From the NCBI RefSeq assembly GCF_019968605.1, contig NZ_CP082966.1:4143501-4207500 (forward strand): a DNA stretch of 64,000 nucleotides. Direction: 5' to 3'. The notes below the pieces were generated by a model, which saw nothing but the letters and a program-made list of their open reading frames with translations, made no database searches and had not been told where the DNA came from. Numbering within the stretch: the first letter of the stretch is position 1; each line of letters opens with the position of its first letter. Source of the stretch: Polaribacter litorisediminis. GTDB taxonomy: Bacteria > Bacteroidota > Bacteroidia > Flavobacteriales > Flavobacteriaceae. Of this stretch, positions 16,203-25,459 are shown in pieces. The position numbers and the translations under genes were made by a program.

Positions 16203-16659
16203 CTTTTAAATCCTTTACATTATTTGGCAACTCTCTTTCTTTCTTTTTATTCAAGGTATCGATAAGAATTGGTTTCTTATTGCTATTTCTAATAGAATCA
16301 GTTCTTAAAGAATCTTTTGTTTTTTTAAGATCGTCTAAAATGGCTTTTTTTCTTTCTAAATTGGCTTTTGCATCTTCAAAAATAGCTTGATAATCATCTA
16401 TTTTAGACATGTAGTAGAGGTTACTCGTCTGAAAACGAATGCTATCAATTTTAAAAAGATCATAAACTAAAGGCATATAATTAATCTTTCTTTCTAGATT
16501 TTTATTTTTGATGAATTTAGACGATGAAGCAATCATCATTTCTTGTACCAAAAGACTCATGGTGTCTTTTGGAATAAGGTCTTTTGGTTTTTTAAAAATA
16601 GTATTACTTGTACAAGAAGTTAAAAAAGTAAAGATTAATAAATAACTTATTTTCTTCAT
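16192..16659 (-). CDS. DUF4296-type lipoprotein
   Basis: A 155-residue protein. I chose the ATG at 16659 rather than 16713 because it gives a lipoprotein signal peptide with lipobox Cys16 (FLTSC). The conserved section L-I-P-K-D-T-M...LVQEMMIA...DSIRFQTSNLYY matches DUF4296, a Bacteroidota family that commonly follows dihydroorotase genes. A helical charged tail ends the protein. Its start is just 1 nt after the end of pyrC, so they are co-transcribed. Function unknown. Confidence 0.82.
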   Translation of the reverse strand: MKKISYLLIFTFLTSCTSNTIFKKPKDLIPKDTMSLLVQEMMIASSSKFIKNKNLERKINYMPLVYDLFKIDSIRFQTSNLYYMSKIDDYQAIFEDAKANLERKKAILDDLKKTKDSLRTDSIRNSNKKPILIDTLNKKKERELPNNVKDLKVKL

Positions 16660-16660
16660 A

Positions 16661-18001
16661 TTAGCGATTAAAAGTGATTCGTTTTCCTTTAATATCATCA
16701 TTAAAAACACCATTATTATAGATTAAATTTCCGTTGATAAAAGTGTGGGTAATGGTAGATGAAAACGTAGTACCTTCAAAAGGAGACCAGCCACATTTAT
16801 ACAAAATATTTTCTTTGGTAACGGTTTGAGGTTTATGTGTATCAATTAAAACCAAATCAGCAAAATACCCTTCTTTGATAAAACCACGTTTTTCTATTTG
16901 AAATAATTTAGCAGGATTGTGGCTCATTTTTTCTACCAATTTCTCGATTGAAATTACACCTTCTTTTACCTTTTCTAAAAGCGCAATTATGGCATGTTGT
17001 ACTAATGGTCCGCCACTAGGTGCCGTTAAATAGGTATTCGTTTTCTCTTGTAAAGTATGAGGCGCATGATCGGTTGCCAAAACATCAATTCTATCATCTA
17101 ACAAAGCTTCCCATAAACCCAATCGATCGGCTTCTGTTTTTACTGCAGGATTCCATTTAATATGCGTTCCTTTTTCATCATAATCTTTGTCATTAAACCA
17201 TAAATGATGTACACAAACTTCTGCTGTAATTTGTTTTTCTTCTAAAGGAATATCATTTCTAAAAAGATGGGTTTCTTTGGCTGTTGATAAATGAAAAACA
17301 TGCAATCTTGCTCCTGTTTTTTTTGCAAGTTCAATGGCTTTTGATGACGATAAATAACAAGCCTCTTCGCTTCTAATGATGGGGTGATATTTTATAGGAA
17401 TGTCTTCTCCATATTTTTCTTTAAATAATGCGGTGTTTTTTTTGATGGTTGCTTCGTCTTCGCAATGTACAGAAATAATCATTTTTGTTGATGAAAAAAT
17501 CTTCTCTAAAACGGTTTCATTGTCCACCAACATATTCCCGGTAGACGAGCCGAGGAAAAGCTTTATGCCAGCCACTTTTTTTGGATCAGTCTTTAATAAT
17601 TCTTCTAGATTATCATTCGTTCCACCAAACATAAAAGAGTAGTTTGCGTAAGAATCTTTAGCGGCAATTTCAAATTTATTTTCTAATAATTCTTGCGTAG
17701 TGGCTTGCGGTACTGTATTCGGCATTTCTATAAAAGTAGTAATTCCGCCAGCAACAGCAGCTCTACTCTCTGTAGCAATTGTTGCTTTGTGGGTTAAGCC
17801 AGGTTCTCTAAAATGTACTTGGTCGTCTATAAAACCAGGAATTAAATACTTTCCTTCGGCATGAATAACTTCTGTATTTTCAGGTGTTTTTATTTCTGAA
17901 GAAATCTGCTTTATAATTTCATTTTCAATCAGAACATCACCCAAAAAAGTATTGTTTTCATGAACGATTCTTGCATTTTTTATTAACGTTAATTTTGTCA
18001 T
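16661..18001 (-). CDS. pyrC: Dihydroorotase
   Basis: A 446-residue amidohydrolase that interconverts carbamoyl-aspartate and dihydroorotate in pyrimidine synthesis. Metal ligands are visible: V-H-F-R-E-P-G (replacing D-x-H-x-H-x-R) near residue 62, a later VHCEDE, HVFHLS, and the catalytic ATDHAPH (about 313). The layout is that of class I dihydroorotases. The first metal motif reads D-Q-V-H-F-R, with one of the usual two histidines not obvious, as in several Bacteroidota forms. It follows the mannosyltransferase gene in a three-gene operon. Confidence 0.93.
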   Translation of the reverse strand: MTKLTLIKNARIVHENNTFLGDVLIENEIIKQISSEIKTPENTEVIHAEGKYLIPGFIDDQVHFREPGLTHKATIATESRAAVAGGITTFIEMPNTVPQATTQELLENKFEIAAKDSYANYSFMFGGTNDNLEELLKTDPKKVAGIKLFLGSSTGNMLVDNETVLEKIFSSTKMIISVHCEDEATIKKNTALFKEKYGEDIPIKYHPIIRSEEACYLSSSKAIELAKKTGARLHVFHLSTAKETHLFRNDIPLEEKQITAEVCVHHLWFNDKDYDEKGTHIKWNPAVKTEADRLGLWEALLDDRIDVLATDHAPHTLQEKTNTYLTAPSGGPLVQHAIIALLEKVKEGVISIEKLVEKMSHNPAKLFQIEKRGFIKEGYFADLVLIDTHKPQTVTKENILYKCGWSPFEGTTFSSTITHTFINGNLIYNNGVFNDDIKGKRITFNR

Positions 18002-18057
18002 TTTTATATTTTTTTAAACACTAATTTTTCCAATTCCAATTCAGTTAGATATGTATG

Positions 18058-18780
18058 TTACTTTGGTAATCCTTGTAGTTTCATTTTTATCACGCCAAAC
18101 AAAGCTTCAAAAATAATATTTCCTCTTAATTTAGAAGCTCCTACTTTTCTGTCTGTAAAAATAACAGAAACTTCCTTTATTTTAAATTTATGTTTCCATG
18201 CTTTAAATTTCATTTCAATTTGAAAAGCATACCCAGCAAATTTAATTTTATCTAGATTAATCGTTTCAAGCACATTTCTAGACCAACAAACAAATCCGGC
18301 CGTGGTATCATACAACGGAATTTGAGTAATAATGCGCACATATCTAGAGGCAAAATAAGACAGTAATAATCTTTTTATATCCCAATTAACCACGTTCACT
18401 TGATGGTTTACATATCTAGAACCTACAGAAACATCCGCTTTATCTATATAACAAGCATTGTATAAACGAATTAAATCTTTAGGATTATGAGAGAAATCTG
18501 CATCCATTTCTATAATGTATTGATATTTTCTTGCCAACGCCCATTTAAAGCCATGAATATAAGCTGATCCTAAACCAATTTTACCTATTCTTTTTTCTAA
18601 AAAGAGGATCTCTGGAAATTCATTCATAAGATTGATCACAATTTCTGAAGTTCCGTCTGGAGAATTATCATCTACAACTAAAACATGAAATGATTTTTTT
18701 TGATTGAAAGTAGTACGAATAATAGCTTCAATATTTTCTTTTTCGTTATATGTAGGAATTATTACTAAAGTGTCTGACAT
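18058..18780 (-). CDS. Polyprenol monophosphomannose synthase-like GT2 glycosyltransferase
   Basis: A 240-residue family 2 glycosyltransferase that probably moves mannose from GDP-mannose to polyprenyl phosphate on the inner face of the membrane. Motifs: IIPTYNEKENI (residues 7-17), VDDNSPDGT (about 36-44), metal-binding DADFSHNP (about 94-101) and a late segment FTDRKVGASKL. It has no membrane domain, matching the short DPM1 class. It is the first gene of the operon with pyrC and DUF4296. Confidence 0.88.
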   Translation of the reverse strand: MSDTLVIIPTYNEKENIEAIIRTTFNQKKSFHVLVVDDNSPDGTSEIVINLMNEFPEILFLEKRIGKIGLGSAYIHGFKWALARKYQYIIEMDADFSHNPKDLIRLYNACYIDKADVSVGSRYVNHQVNVVNWDIKRLLLSYFASRYVRIITQIPLYDTTAGFVCWSRNVLETINLDKIKFAGYAFQIEMKFKAWKHKFKIKEVSVIFTDRKVGASKLRGNIIFEALFGVIKMKLQGLPK

Positions 18781-18805
18781 AAATTAATTTTCAGTACGAA
18801 GAAAA

Positions 18806-18813
18806 CAAATATA
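18806..18813 (-). promoter_or_regulatory. -7 promoter box for the mannosyltransferase-pyrC operon
   Basis: Reads TATATTTG on the minus strand, matching TAnnTTTG, 25 nt upstream of the ATG at 18780. It is divergent from the box at 18828-18835, so the two promoters lie back-to-back in an 81-bp spacer. Confidence 0.5.
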
Positions 18814-18827
18814 CATTATTTAATTAC

Positions 18828-18835
18828 TAATTTTG
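18828..18835 (+). promoter_or_regulatory. -7 promoter box for DUF4271-hemD
   Basis: TAATTTTG matches TAnnTTTG and lies 26 nt before the TTG start at 18862. No clear -33 TTG was seen at 17-23 nt. Confidence 0.5.
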
Positions 18836-18861
18836 TGCTAAATTTTATAAATCAAAGTTAA

Positions 18862-19503
18862 TTGCAAGCACTAGAAAAAATAGCTTATTCAAATAATTGG
18901 GTTACCGAAATTTTATTGCTTTTGTTTTTGAGTGTTGTATTGTTAAAATTACTCGATGCCAAAAGACTAAAAGAAAGCTTCTTTGTTTTTTTTAAAGTTA
19001 GCGTTATTAAGGAAGAAGATTTGGACAGCAACAAATTTTTAGATGCTTTTGAAATAGTCATATTTTTCTTTCTTGTTACAGTAATATCACTTTTAACGCA
19101 TAATTTCCTTATATACAAAAGACCGACTGTTTCAGATAGTTTTTCTACATTTTTGAATGTTTTTCTAGTTTTATTGGTGTATTTTTTAGCGAAAAAAATA
19201 TTAGAATTTGTGCTCTCATTTTTATTTTTGATTAAAGAAAGCATTCAGATTTTTAGTTTTTATAAAACTAGAACCCTATACAGTCTTTCATTTTTCTTAT
19301 ACATAGCTATCATTTTATGCGAATATGCAGGCGTAAATCAACTATATTCCTACTATTTTGCAGGCTTCCTATTTATAGCAAGATTTGTATTGTATTCCGT
19401 TAGAAATAAAAACCTGATTTTTAATAAGTTGTTTTATTTTATTTTGTATATTTGCGCCTTTGAAATAGCGCCGCTATTTGTACTTTTTAAATTGATGTTT
19501 TAA
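18862..19503 (+). CDS. DUF4271 family membrane protein
   Basis: A 213-residue integral membrane protein with about six hydrophobic segments (for example ILLLLFLSVVLLKLL near residue 18 and IVIFFFLVTVISLLTH near 63). It matches the flavobacterial DUF4271 family, which often precedes hemD. The start is a TTG; no ATG occurs early in the frame, and homologous N-termini usually begin near here. It lies 18 nt before hemD, so the two are co-transcribed. Function unknown. Confidence 0.8.
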   Translation: MQALEKIAYSNNWVTEILLLLFLSVVLLKLLDAKRLKESFFVFFKVSVIKEEDLDSNKFLDAFEIVIFFFLVTVISLLTHNFLIYKRPTVSDSFSTFLNVFLVLLVYFLAKKILEFVLSFLFLIKESIQIFSFYKTRTLYSLSFFLYIAIILCEYAGVNQLYSYYFAGFLFIARFVLYSVRNKNLIFNKLFYFILYICAFEIAPLFVLFKLMF

Positions 19504-19521
19504 ATATAAAATTTACAGTCT

Positions 19522-20268
19522 ATGAAAGTGAAAACTATATTAGTTTCTCAACCAGCACCAAAGACAGAAACATCTCCTTATTTTGATTTGTCTGACAAAC
19601 AAAAAGTGAAAATTGATTTCAGATCTTTTATTCATGTAGAAGGAATTTCTGTAAAAGAAGTTAGAGCTGAGAAAATTGATTTAACAGATTTTACTGCAAT
19701 TATTTTAACTAGCAGAAATGCAGTAGATCATTTTTTTAGAATTGCAGAAGAGATGCGTTTTAAAGTTCCAGATTCTATGAAATATTTCTGTCAGTCAGAG
19801 GCTGTAGCGTACTATTTACAGAAGTATGTAGTGTACAGAAAACGTAAAATTTATGTAGGGAACAGATCTTTTGTCGATTTAACAAAATTGATAAAAAAAC
19901 ATAAAACTGAAAACTTTTTATTACCCTCTTCTGATAAACTAAAATCATTAATTCCTGAGGAATTAGATAAGTTAAGTGTAAAGTGGACTCGATTAGATTT
20001 ATACAGAACAGTTGTTAGTGATTTGTCTGATTTGCAGGATGTTTTTTATGATGTATTAGTTTTCTTTAGTCCTTCTGGAATAGAATCTTTATTTCATAAT
20101 TTTCCTAATTTTAAACAAAACGAAACAAGAATTGCTGCCTTTGGGAGCTCTACTGTAAACGCTGTAACAGATGCGGGTTTAAAGTGTGATATTGTTGCAC
20201 CTTCAAAAGAAACACCGTCTATGACCATGGCTTTAGACAAATACATTAAAGAAGCAAATAAGAGATAA
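19522..20268 (+). CDS. hemD: Uroporphyrinogen-III synthase
   Basis: A 248-residue two-lobed enzyme that cyclises hydroxymethylbilane into uroporphyrinogen III in haem synthesis. The family is divergent, but typical features are present: an N-terminal strand with ILVSQPAP, the segment IILTSRNAVDHFF (about residue 59-71), a mid-protein YRTVVSDL and FFSPSGIESLF, and a C-terminal IAAFGSSTVNAVTDAGL followed by A-P-S-K-E-T-P. These match the HemD signature pattern. It is second in an operon after DUF4271 and ends at a strong terminator. Confidence 0.88.
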   Translation: MKVKTILVSQPAPKTETSPYFDLSDKQKVKIDFRSFIHVEGISVKEVRAEKIDLTDFTAIILTSRNAVDHFFRIAEEMRFKVPDSMKYFCQSEAVAYYLQKYVVYRKRKIYVGNRSFVDLTKLIKKHKTENFLLPSSDKLKSLIPEELDKLSVKWTRLDLYRTVVSDLSDLQDVFYDVLVFFSPSGIESLFHNFPNFKQNETRIAAFGSSTVNAVTDAGLKCDIVAPSKETPSMTMALDKYIKEANKR

Positions 20269-20330
20269 AGTTTTAAAAATTCTACACCGAACTTATTAAA
20301 ATGTGCCATATAAGCTTTATAAAATTGATA

Positions 20331-20358
20331 AAAAATCGAGTAATTTTACTCGATTTTT
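20331..20358 (+). terminator. Terminator after hemD
   Basis: A near-perfect hairpin: AAAAATCGAGTAA pairs with TTACTCGATTTTT around TT. It has T-runs in both directions and also faces the end of radA, so it may serve both convergent genes. Confidence 0.85.
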
Positions 20359-20447
20359 GTTTTTTAACATCAATAGTATAAGTTTTATTTTATTCCGTTC
20401 GCTACAAGTATTATGGAGTAGCGTATCTTTAATTATGCTGATTATAA

Positions 20448-21809
20448 CTATGCAAATAAAGTGGCAAAAGCTTCTTCAATTTTACCAACTAAAACGAGTT
20501 TAATTCCGTGGTTTTTAGAAGAAATCTTATTGTATTTTGAGGCTACAAAAGTTTTATACCCTAATTTTTCTGCTTCTAAAATTCGTTGATCAATTTTTGA
20601 TACGGGTCTTATTTCTCCTGCCAAACCAACCTCTGCTGCAAAACAAACATTTGGGTTAATGGCAATATCTTGATTGGATGATAAAATAGCGGCAACTACT
20701 GCCAAATCAATAGCAGGATCATCAACATTAATGCCTCCAGTAATATTTAAAAAAACATCTTTTGCTCCTAATTTAAAGCCTGCTCTTTTTTCTAAAACTG
20801 CCAAAATCATGTTTAAGCGTTTTAGGTTATAACCAGTCGTAGATCTTTGTGGAGTTCCGTAAACAGCTGTTGAAACCAAGGCCTGAATTTCAATCATTAA
20901 AGGTCGAATGCCTTCTAAAGTTGATGCAATCGCAGTGCCGCTTAAATCGGCATCTTTTTTAGAAATCAATATTTCAGACGGATTTGAAATTTCTCGCAAT
21001 CCGTTGGAAAGCATTTCGTAAATACCTAATTCTGACGTAGAGCCAAACCTGTTTTTTTGAGATCGCAAAATTCTGTAGGTATGATTTCTGTCGCCTTCAA
21101 ATTGCAAAACAACATCAACCATGTGTTCTAAGATTTTAGGACCAGCAATGTTTCCTTCTTTGTTTATATGACCAATTAACAGCACAGGAGTTGCGGTTTC
21201 TTTAGCATATTTTATGAGTTCTGCAGCAGTTTCTCTAATTTGAGAAATACTTCCAGGAGAAGCTTCAATAGAACTTGTATGTAAAGTTTGAATAGAATCG
21301 ATTACTAGAACTTCGGGAGCTGTTTCTTCTATATTTTTGAAAATTTGTTGGGTGTTGGTTTCAGTTAAAATTAAACAATTAGAATTGTTCGCTTCAAGCC
21401 TTTCTGCTCTCATTTTTATTTGAGATTGGCTTTCTTCCCCAGAAACATACAATACCTTTTGACGAATATTTAAAGCAACTTGCAGTAATAAAGTCGATTT
21501 TCCAATTCCGGGTTCCCCTCCTAAAAGCGTTACAGAGCCTTTTACCAAACCACCACCTAAAACCGTGTCTAATTCCTTGTTATTGGTAATTACCCTTTCT
21601 TCTGGGTTCAACTGAATATCTGCAATCTTTAATGGTTTGTTTACAACCTGCTTTGCTGTAGTAGATTGTTTCCAAACGCGTTTTTCTTCTTTCTGTATTA
21701 CTTCTTCTACAATAGTGTTCCATTCTTTACATGCGCCACATTGACCTACCCATTTTGCATGTTGTGTACCACAATTCTGACAGAAAAAAGTTGTTTTGGT
21801 TTTGGCCAT
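20448..21809 (-). CDS. radA: DNA repair protein RadA
   Basis: A 453-residue RecA-related ATPase that helps branch migration in recombinational repair. Domains in order: an N-terminal C4 zinc finger (CQNC at about residues 10-13 and CGAC at 27-30), the ATPase core with Walker A GGEPGIGKST (about 97-106), the RadA KNRFG motif (about 255), and a C-terminal Lon-like domain (about 290-453, with GLAGEIRP). Length matches E. coli RadA. No neighbour appears functionally linked. Confidence 0.97.
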   Translation of the reverse strand: MAKTKTTFFCQNCGTQHAKWVGQCGACKEWNTIVEEVIQKEEKRVWKQSTTAKQVVNKPLKIADIQLNPEERVITNNKELDTVLGGGLVKGSVTLLGGEPGIGKSTLLLQVALNIRQKVLYVSGEESQSQIKMRAERLEANNSNCLILTETNTQQIFKNIEETAPEVLVIDSIQTLHTSSIEASPGSISQIRETAAELIKYAKETATPVLLIGHINKEGNIAGPKILEHMVDVVLQFEGDRNHTYRILRSQKNRFGSTSELGIYEMLSNGLREISNPSEILISKKDADLSGTAIASTLEGIRPLMIEIQALVSTAVYGTPQRSTTGYNLKRLNMILAVLEKRAGFKLGAKDVFLNITGGINVDDPAIDLAVVAAILSSNQDIAINPNVCFAAEVGLAGEIRPVSKIDQRILEAEKLGYKTFVASKYNKISSKNHGIKLVLVGKIEEAFATLFA

Positions 21810-21868
21810 TTATTTTAGTTGAAGAGTTTTAAAGTAGTAAAGTTACAAAGTAAAATTTGATTTTTATT

Positions 21869-23149
21869 TTAAAGTTTTATAGAACTTATTGCAACTAAAA
21901 TTGAATCAATCTCTTTTGGCTCTGGGTTTATTGCTAAAATTTTTCCTCTGGAACTGATTAAAAATTGAGAACCTCCAGAACGAGAAATATTGTATTTGTC
22001 CCAAATCTTAAATTCTTCATCAAGTTCATAGTTTACTGTCCATGGATAGTTATACTTATCTCTATTTGTAATATATGTATCTTTTGAATTGATAGCACCA
22101 ATAACAGCAAAAACTTCCAAACCTTTTGCTTTAAGATTTTTATATTGTGGTTTTAATTTTTTGCTTTTGGCTATACAAGGTCCACACCATGGAGCCCATA
22201 AATCAATTAAAGTTGCTGTATTTTCTTTTACAACTGGAGATACTTTTACGATTTTATCATTTTTTGTTTTTGATGAAAAATCAACATAATCATTACCAAT
22301 TTTAGCATTTTCGATTCCCTCTAATAAATCCGTTGAACTTACTGTATATGGATGATTTTTAAATTTTGATTGGTATCTATCTAAATTGAGTTTTATAAAA
22401 CCATAATTGAAATCTTTATTGTATTTATTCGAAAACAATTCATCAACTAACATAGCATAACCCAAAATAGAGCTATCTTTTTCAATAAATTCGTAATTCA
22501 TTTTTTTAGATTCACTGCTTAAAGAGTCAATTTTATTTTGCCAAAACCTTCCCTCTGTAGTCAAATCTTTTTTCTGTTCTTTAAGAGATCTATATTTTTT
22601 TAAAAGGACTGTTTTGTCATCAGAATTGTCATATTCTTTCCAAATTTCTTGAACTTGTTTAGTTTCCCATTTCCCAATTTTTTCTAGTGAATCAACTTTA
22701 GTTTTGTAAATCCATCCTATTTTATCCCAAAATTTAACTTTAGATTTATTGGATAGTATTTTCTTTTTCAAGTTTAGTTTACCACCATAAAAAATATTAT
22801 TATCTGCTTTATCTTTTTTGAATAAGGTTACATATATAGTGTCTTTATCATTAAAAAAATTTAAGTTCCTCCAAGATCCTTGTTCTAATTCATCATTGAA
22901 AGCCATCAAATACTCTTCAACAAAATCAGATGTAATTGTGTGTTGAAATTCTCCATTTATAATAGATATTTCAGTTGGATTTACTCTAAAATCTCCATCT
23001 TTAGTAATTAAAGATAATTTGTCACTGTGAGGCCTGTTAATAACCTCACCAATTAAAACGGTTGTAGTATTTTTTGTTTTTATTTCTGTTTTGCAATTAA
23101 TAAAAGTAAAAGTTACAGATATAAATAATAAGAGATAAAGATTTTTCAT
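21869..23149 (-). CDS. TlpA-like thioredoxin-fold lipoprotein
   Basis: A 426-residue envelope thiol-disulfide oxidoreductase. It has a lipobox at Cys19 (TFINC), an N-terminal strand-rich section (about 30-110) resembling DUF4369, a helical middle (about 130-290) and a C-terminal thioredoxin domain with the redox motif WCGPC (about residue 320). A late Ser-Gly-Gly-Ser-Gln stretch replaces the usual cis-Pro loop. Such TlpA-like lipoproteins reduce cysteines in the periplasm; the partner is unknown. It is monocistronic with its own promoter box. Confidence 0.88.
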   Translation of the reverse strand: MKNLYLLLFISVTFTFINCKTEIKTKNTTTVLIGEVINRPHSDKLSLITKDGDFRVNPTEISIINGEFQHTITSDFVEEYLMAFNDELEQGSWRNLNFFNDKDTIYVTLFKKDKADNNIFYGGKLNLKKKILSNKSKVKFWDKIGWIYKTKVDSLEKIGKWETKQVQEIWKEYDNSDDKTVLLKKYRSLKEQKKDLTTEGRFWQNKIDSLSSESKKMNYEFIEKDSSILGYAMLVDELFSNKYNKDFNYGFIKLNLDRYQSKFKNHPYTVSSTDLLEGIENAKIGNDYVDFSSKTKNDKIVKVSPVVKENTATLIDLWAPWCGPCIAKSKKLKPQYKNLKAKGLEVFAVIGAINSKDTYITNRDKYNYPWTVNYELDEEFKIWDKYNISRSGGSQFLISSRGKILAINPEPKEIDSILVAISSIKL

Positions 23150-23172
23150 GGCTTTAACCTAACAATTAAAAC

Positions 23173-23180
23173 CAAAAGTA
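23173..23180 (-). promoter_or_regulatory. -7 promoter box for the TlpA-like gene
   Basis: Reads TACTTTTG on the minus strand (TAnnTTTG), 23 nt upstream of the ATG at 23149. It lies 6 nt before the end of the next operon (23187). Confidence 0.5.
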
Positions 23181-23186
23181 ACGAAA

Positions 23187-24131
23187 TTATTTATTCTTAT
23201 TGTAGATAGGAAGAAATACAAATGCCAAACCGCCAAAAATGATAATCATGGCTGTCTGTGCAGTCCACATAATCCAACCAAAAGCGGTAGCGGGTTCTGT
23301 TGGGATATCGAACAACGCTAATGCCCCAGCCACAGCAACTGGATACAAACCAATGCCACCATTGGTTGCTGCAATAGAAAAAGCACCAGCTATAAAGCCA
23401 ATTAGAACGCCACCTAAAGGGACTTCTAAACCTTCAATTGCAGGAATTGTTGCCCAAAACATCGCAACATACATAATCCATATAAATACCGTATGAAAAA
23501 TAAATGCCCATTTATTTTTCATTTTAAAAATGCTGGTAACTCCTTCTACTAAGCCAGAAACAAAGGCTTTTATTTTAAATAAAAATCCTGATTTTGCTTT
23601 TTTAACGAGAGACGTAAGTGTATAAAAACCGATAATTAAAACGGTTAAACCAATAATTATTTTAGTTGGATTAAAATTACGGGTTAAAAGGTCATAAATA
23701 AAATCGAATTGAACAAAAAGCGTGATAAGAAGGACAATTAGCATCATTACTAAATCAGCAATTCTCTCAGCTACAATGGTTCCAAATCCTTTTTCAAAAG
23801 GTATTTCTTCGTAATTGGTTAACACCAAAGCTCTAGAAACTTCCCCGGCTCTGGGTATGGCCAAATTCACTAAATATCCTACTAAAACAGCTAACATACT
23901 GTTTGTAAATTTAGGTTTAAACCCCAAAGGGGCGAGCATAAATTTCCATCGATAAGCTCGTGATAAATGACTTAAAATTCCGAAAAATAACCCAAGAAAA
24001 ATCCAGCTATAATTCGCATCTTTAAAATATCCTATTAAAATATCAATAGAAATTTTTGAAATAGAATACCAAACTAAAAAACCTCCTAGAATAAGAGGTG
24101 TAATAATTTTTAAAACTTTTTTAATATTCAA
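23187..24131 (-). CDS. Lysylphosphatidylglycerol synthase-like/UPF0104 flippase-type membrane protein
   Basis: A 314-residue integral membrane protein with about eight segments, matching the YbhN/AglD/LPG-synthetase TM superfamily. Signature stretches are SHLSRAYRW (about residue 57), IPRAGEVSRALVL (about 92) and NGGIGLYPVAVAG (about 256). Members are implicated in lipid or lipid-linked precursor transport, but the substrate here is unknown. It follows panD by 2 nt and completes the panC-panD operon, a typical flavobacterial arrangement. Confidence 0.85.
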   Translation of the reverse strand: MNIKKVLKIITPLILGGFLVWYSISKISIDILIGYFKDANYSWIFLGLFFGILSHLSRAYRWKFMLAPLGFKPKFTNSMLAVLVGYLVNLAIPRAGEVSRALVLTNYEEIPFEKGFGTIVAERIADLVMMLIVLLITLFVQFDFIYDLLTRNFNPTKIIIGLTVLIIGFYTLTSLVKKAKSGFLFKIKAFVSGLVEGVTSIFKMKNKWAFIFHTVFIWIMYVAMFWATIPAIEGLEVPLGGVLIGFIAGAFSIAATNGGIGLYPVAVAGALALFDIPTEPATAFGWIMWTAQTAMIIIFGGLAFVFLPIYNKNK

Positions 24132-24133
24132 AA

Positions 24134-24484
24134 TTATGTAAGTGTATTATTTTTTTCGTTCGGAAAAACTAAAGAAGGTTTAAAATTTTTAGCCTCTTCT
24201 AATTCCATGAAAGCATACACAATTAAAATTAAAACATCTCCCACAGCCACTAATCGAGAAGCCGCTCCATTTAGGGTAATTTCTCCGCTTCCACGTGGAC
24301 CGGGAATTGCATAGGTTTCTAAACGATTGCCGTTATTGTTGTTCACAATTTGAACACGTTCTCCTTCGATAATACCCGCAGCATCCATTAAATCTTCATC
24401 AATGGTAATGCTGCCTATATAATTTAAATCTGCACCTGTAACTTTTACACGGTGGATTTTTGATTTTACTACTTGAACTAACAT
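24134..24484 (-). CDS. panD: Aspartate 1-decarboxylase
   Basis: A 116-residue pyruvoyl-dependent enzyme that makes beta-alanine from aspartate for pantothenate synthesis. The self-cleavage site is Gly24-Ser25 (Y-I-G-S-I-T), and ligands [15 protein letters not shown] (about residues 72-86) are present. Length is typical. It lies 28 nt after panC and 2 nt before the flippase-like gene, so beta-alanine formation and its coupling to pantoate are co-regulated. Confidence 0.97.
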   Translation of the reverse strand: MLVQVVKSKIHRVKVTGADLNYIGSITIDEDLMDAAGIIEGERVQIVNNNNGNRLETYAIPGPRGSGEITLNGAASRLVAVGDVLILIVYAFMELEEAKNFKPSLVFPNEKNNTLT

Positions 24485-24512
24485 TTTGCAAAAATAGTAT
24501 TTTTTTTGGTTA

Positions 24513-25361
24513 TTAACTTTTTAAACGAATATTATCAATTAATCTTATTTCGCCTGCAAATACAGCAATAAAAGCCCGATATTTTTTATCAGATTCTTTT
24601 GTTTTTATGGTTTTTAACGTTTTTTCATCAGCAATTGTAAAGTATTCTAAATTTAATAATGGATGTTTTTTAAATTTATTTTCTACCCATTCAATCACAG
24701 AATGCACATTTTCTGTATTAAATTTTTTATACGCTTTTTTAAGTGTTTTGTAAATAAATGGTGCCGCAGTTCTTTGCGCTTTAGTTAACCTTACATTTCT
24801 TGAACTCATAGCTAAACCGTCTTCTTCTCTGAAAATAGGACATCCTTTAATTTTAACATTTAAACGATATTTTCTCACCATTTTTTTAACGATTTGTAAC
24901 TGCTGAAAATCTTTTTGACCAAAGTAAGCTTTGTTGGGTTCAATAATTTCAATCAATGTTTTTACAATAGTACCTACGCCATCAAAATGACCAGTTCTAA
25001 ACTCTCCTTCCATTTCATGTTCTAGTCCGTCAAAATCAAATTTTTCAGAAACGATATTGTTGCTGTAAATTTCCTCTACAGAAGGATTAAAAAGCACATC
25101 ACAAGAAACACTTTCTAATAATTTAAGATCATTTTGTATTGTTTTTGGGTATTTTAATAAGTCTTCTTTCTTGTCAAACTGAGTAGGATTTACAAAAATA
25201 CTAACTACAATAAGGTCGTTTTTTTTCTGCGCTTTTTTAATTAAAGACAAATGTCCTCTGTGTAAAGCTCCCATTGTGGGTATAAAACCAATTGTTTTTT
25301 TTTGAGCTTTAAAGTTTGATAAATAAGCGATTAAAGCTTTTTTTTCTGTAAAAACGACCAT
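24513..25361 (-). CDS. panC: Pantothenate synthetase (pantoate-beta-alanine ligase)
   Basis: A 282-residue enzyme that joins pantoate and beta-alanine via a pantoyl-adenylate. Signatures: [11 protein letters not shown] (HIGH-like, about residue 27-37), [10 protein letters not shown] (about 54-63), [13 protein letters not shown] (about 148) and MSSRN (about 180), the KMSKS-equivalent. It is the first gene of the panC-panD-flippase operon and is transcribed from a box at 25385-25392, divergent from the glycogen-synthase-like gene. Confidence 0.97.
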   Translation of the reverse strand: MVVFTEKKALIAYLSNFKAQKKTIGFIPTMGALHRGHLSLIKKAQKKNDLIVVSIFVNPTQFDKKEDLLKYPKTIQNDLKLLESVSCDVLFNPSVEEIYSNNIVSEKFDFDGLEHEMEGEFRTGHFDGVGTIVKTLIEIIEPNKAYFGQKDFQQLQIVKKMVRKYRLNVKIKGCPIFREEDGLAMSSRNVRLTKAQRTAAPFIYKTLKKAYKKFNTENVHSVIEWVENKFKKHPLLNLEYFTIADEKTLKTIKTKESDKKYRAFIAVFAGEIRLIDNIRLKS

Positions 25362-25384
25362 AGTGCATTACTTTATAAAGTCTG

Positions 25385-25392
25385 CAAACTTA
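25385..25392 (-). promoter_or_regulatory. -7 promoter box for panC
   Basis: Reads TAAGTTTG on the minus strand, matching TAnnTTTG, 23 nt from the ATG at 25361. Divergent from the box at 25425-25432. Confidence 0.45.
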
Positions 25393-25424
25393 CCAATTTA
25401 ACATCATATTAGCATAAAAATTTG

Positions 25425-25432
25425 TACTTTTG
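25425..25432 (+). promoter_or_regulatory. -7 promoter box for glycogen-synthase-like gene
   Basis: TACTTTTG matches TAnnTTTG. It contains the TTG that would be the longest-frame start at 25430; this argues that translation actually begins at the ATG at 25460, 27 nt after the box. Confidence 0.55.
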
Positions 25433-25459
25433 CGAATCTTATTAAAAGAGTTTGATGTA

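Noticed and set aside
20303..20503. 66-codon frame overlapping the end of radA
   Set aside because: It runs across the hemD terminator and lies on the opposite strand of radA's 3' end.
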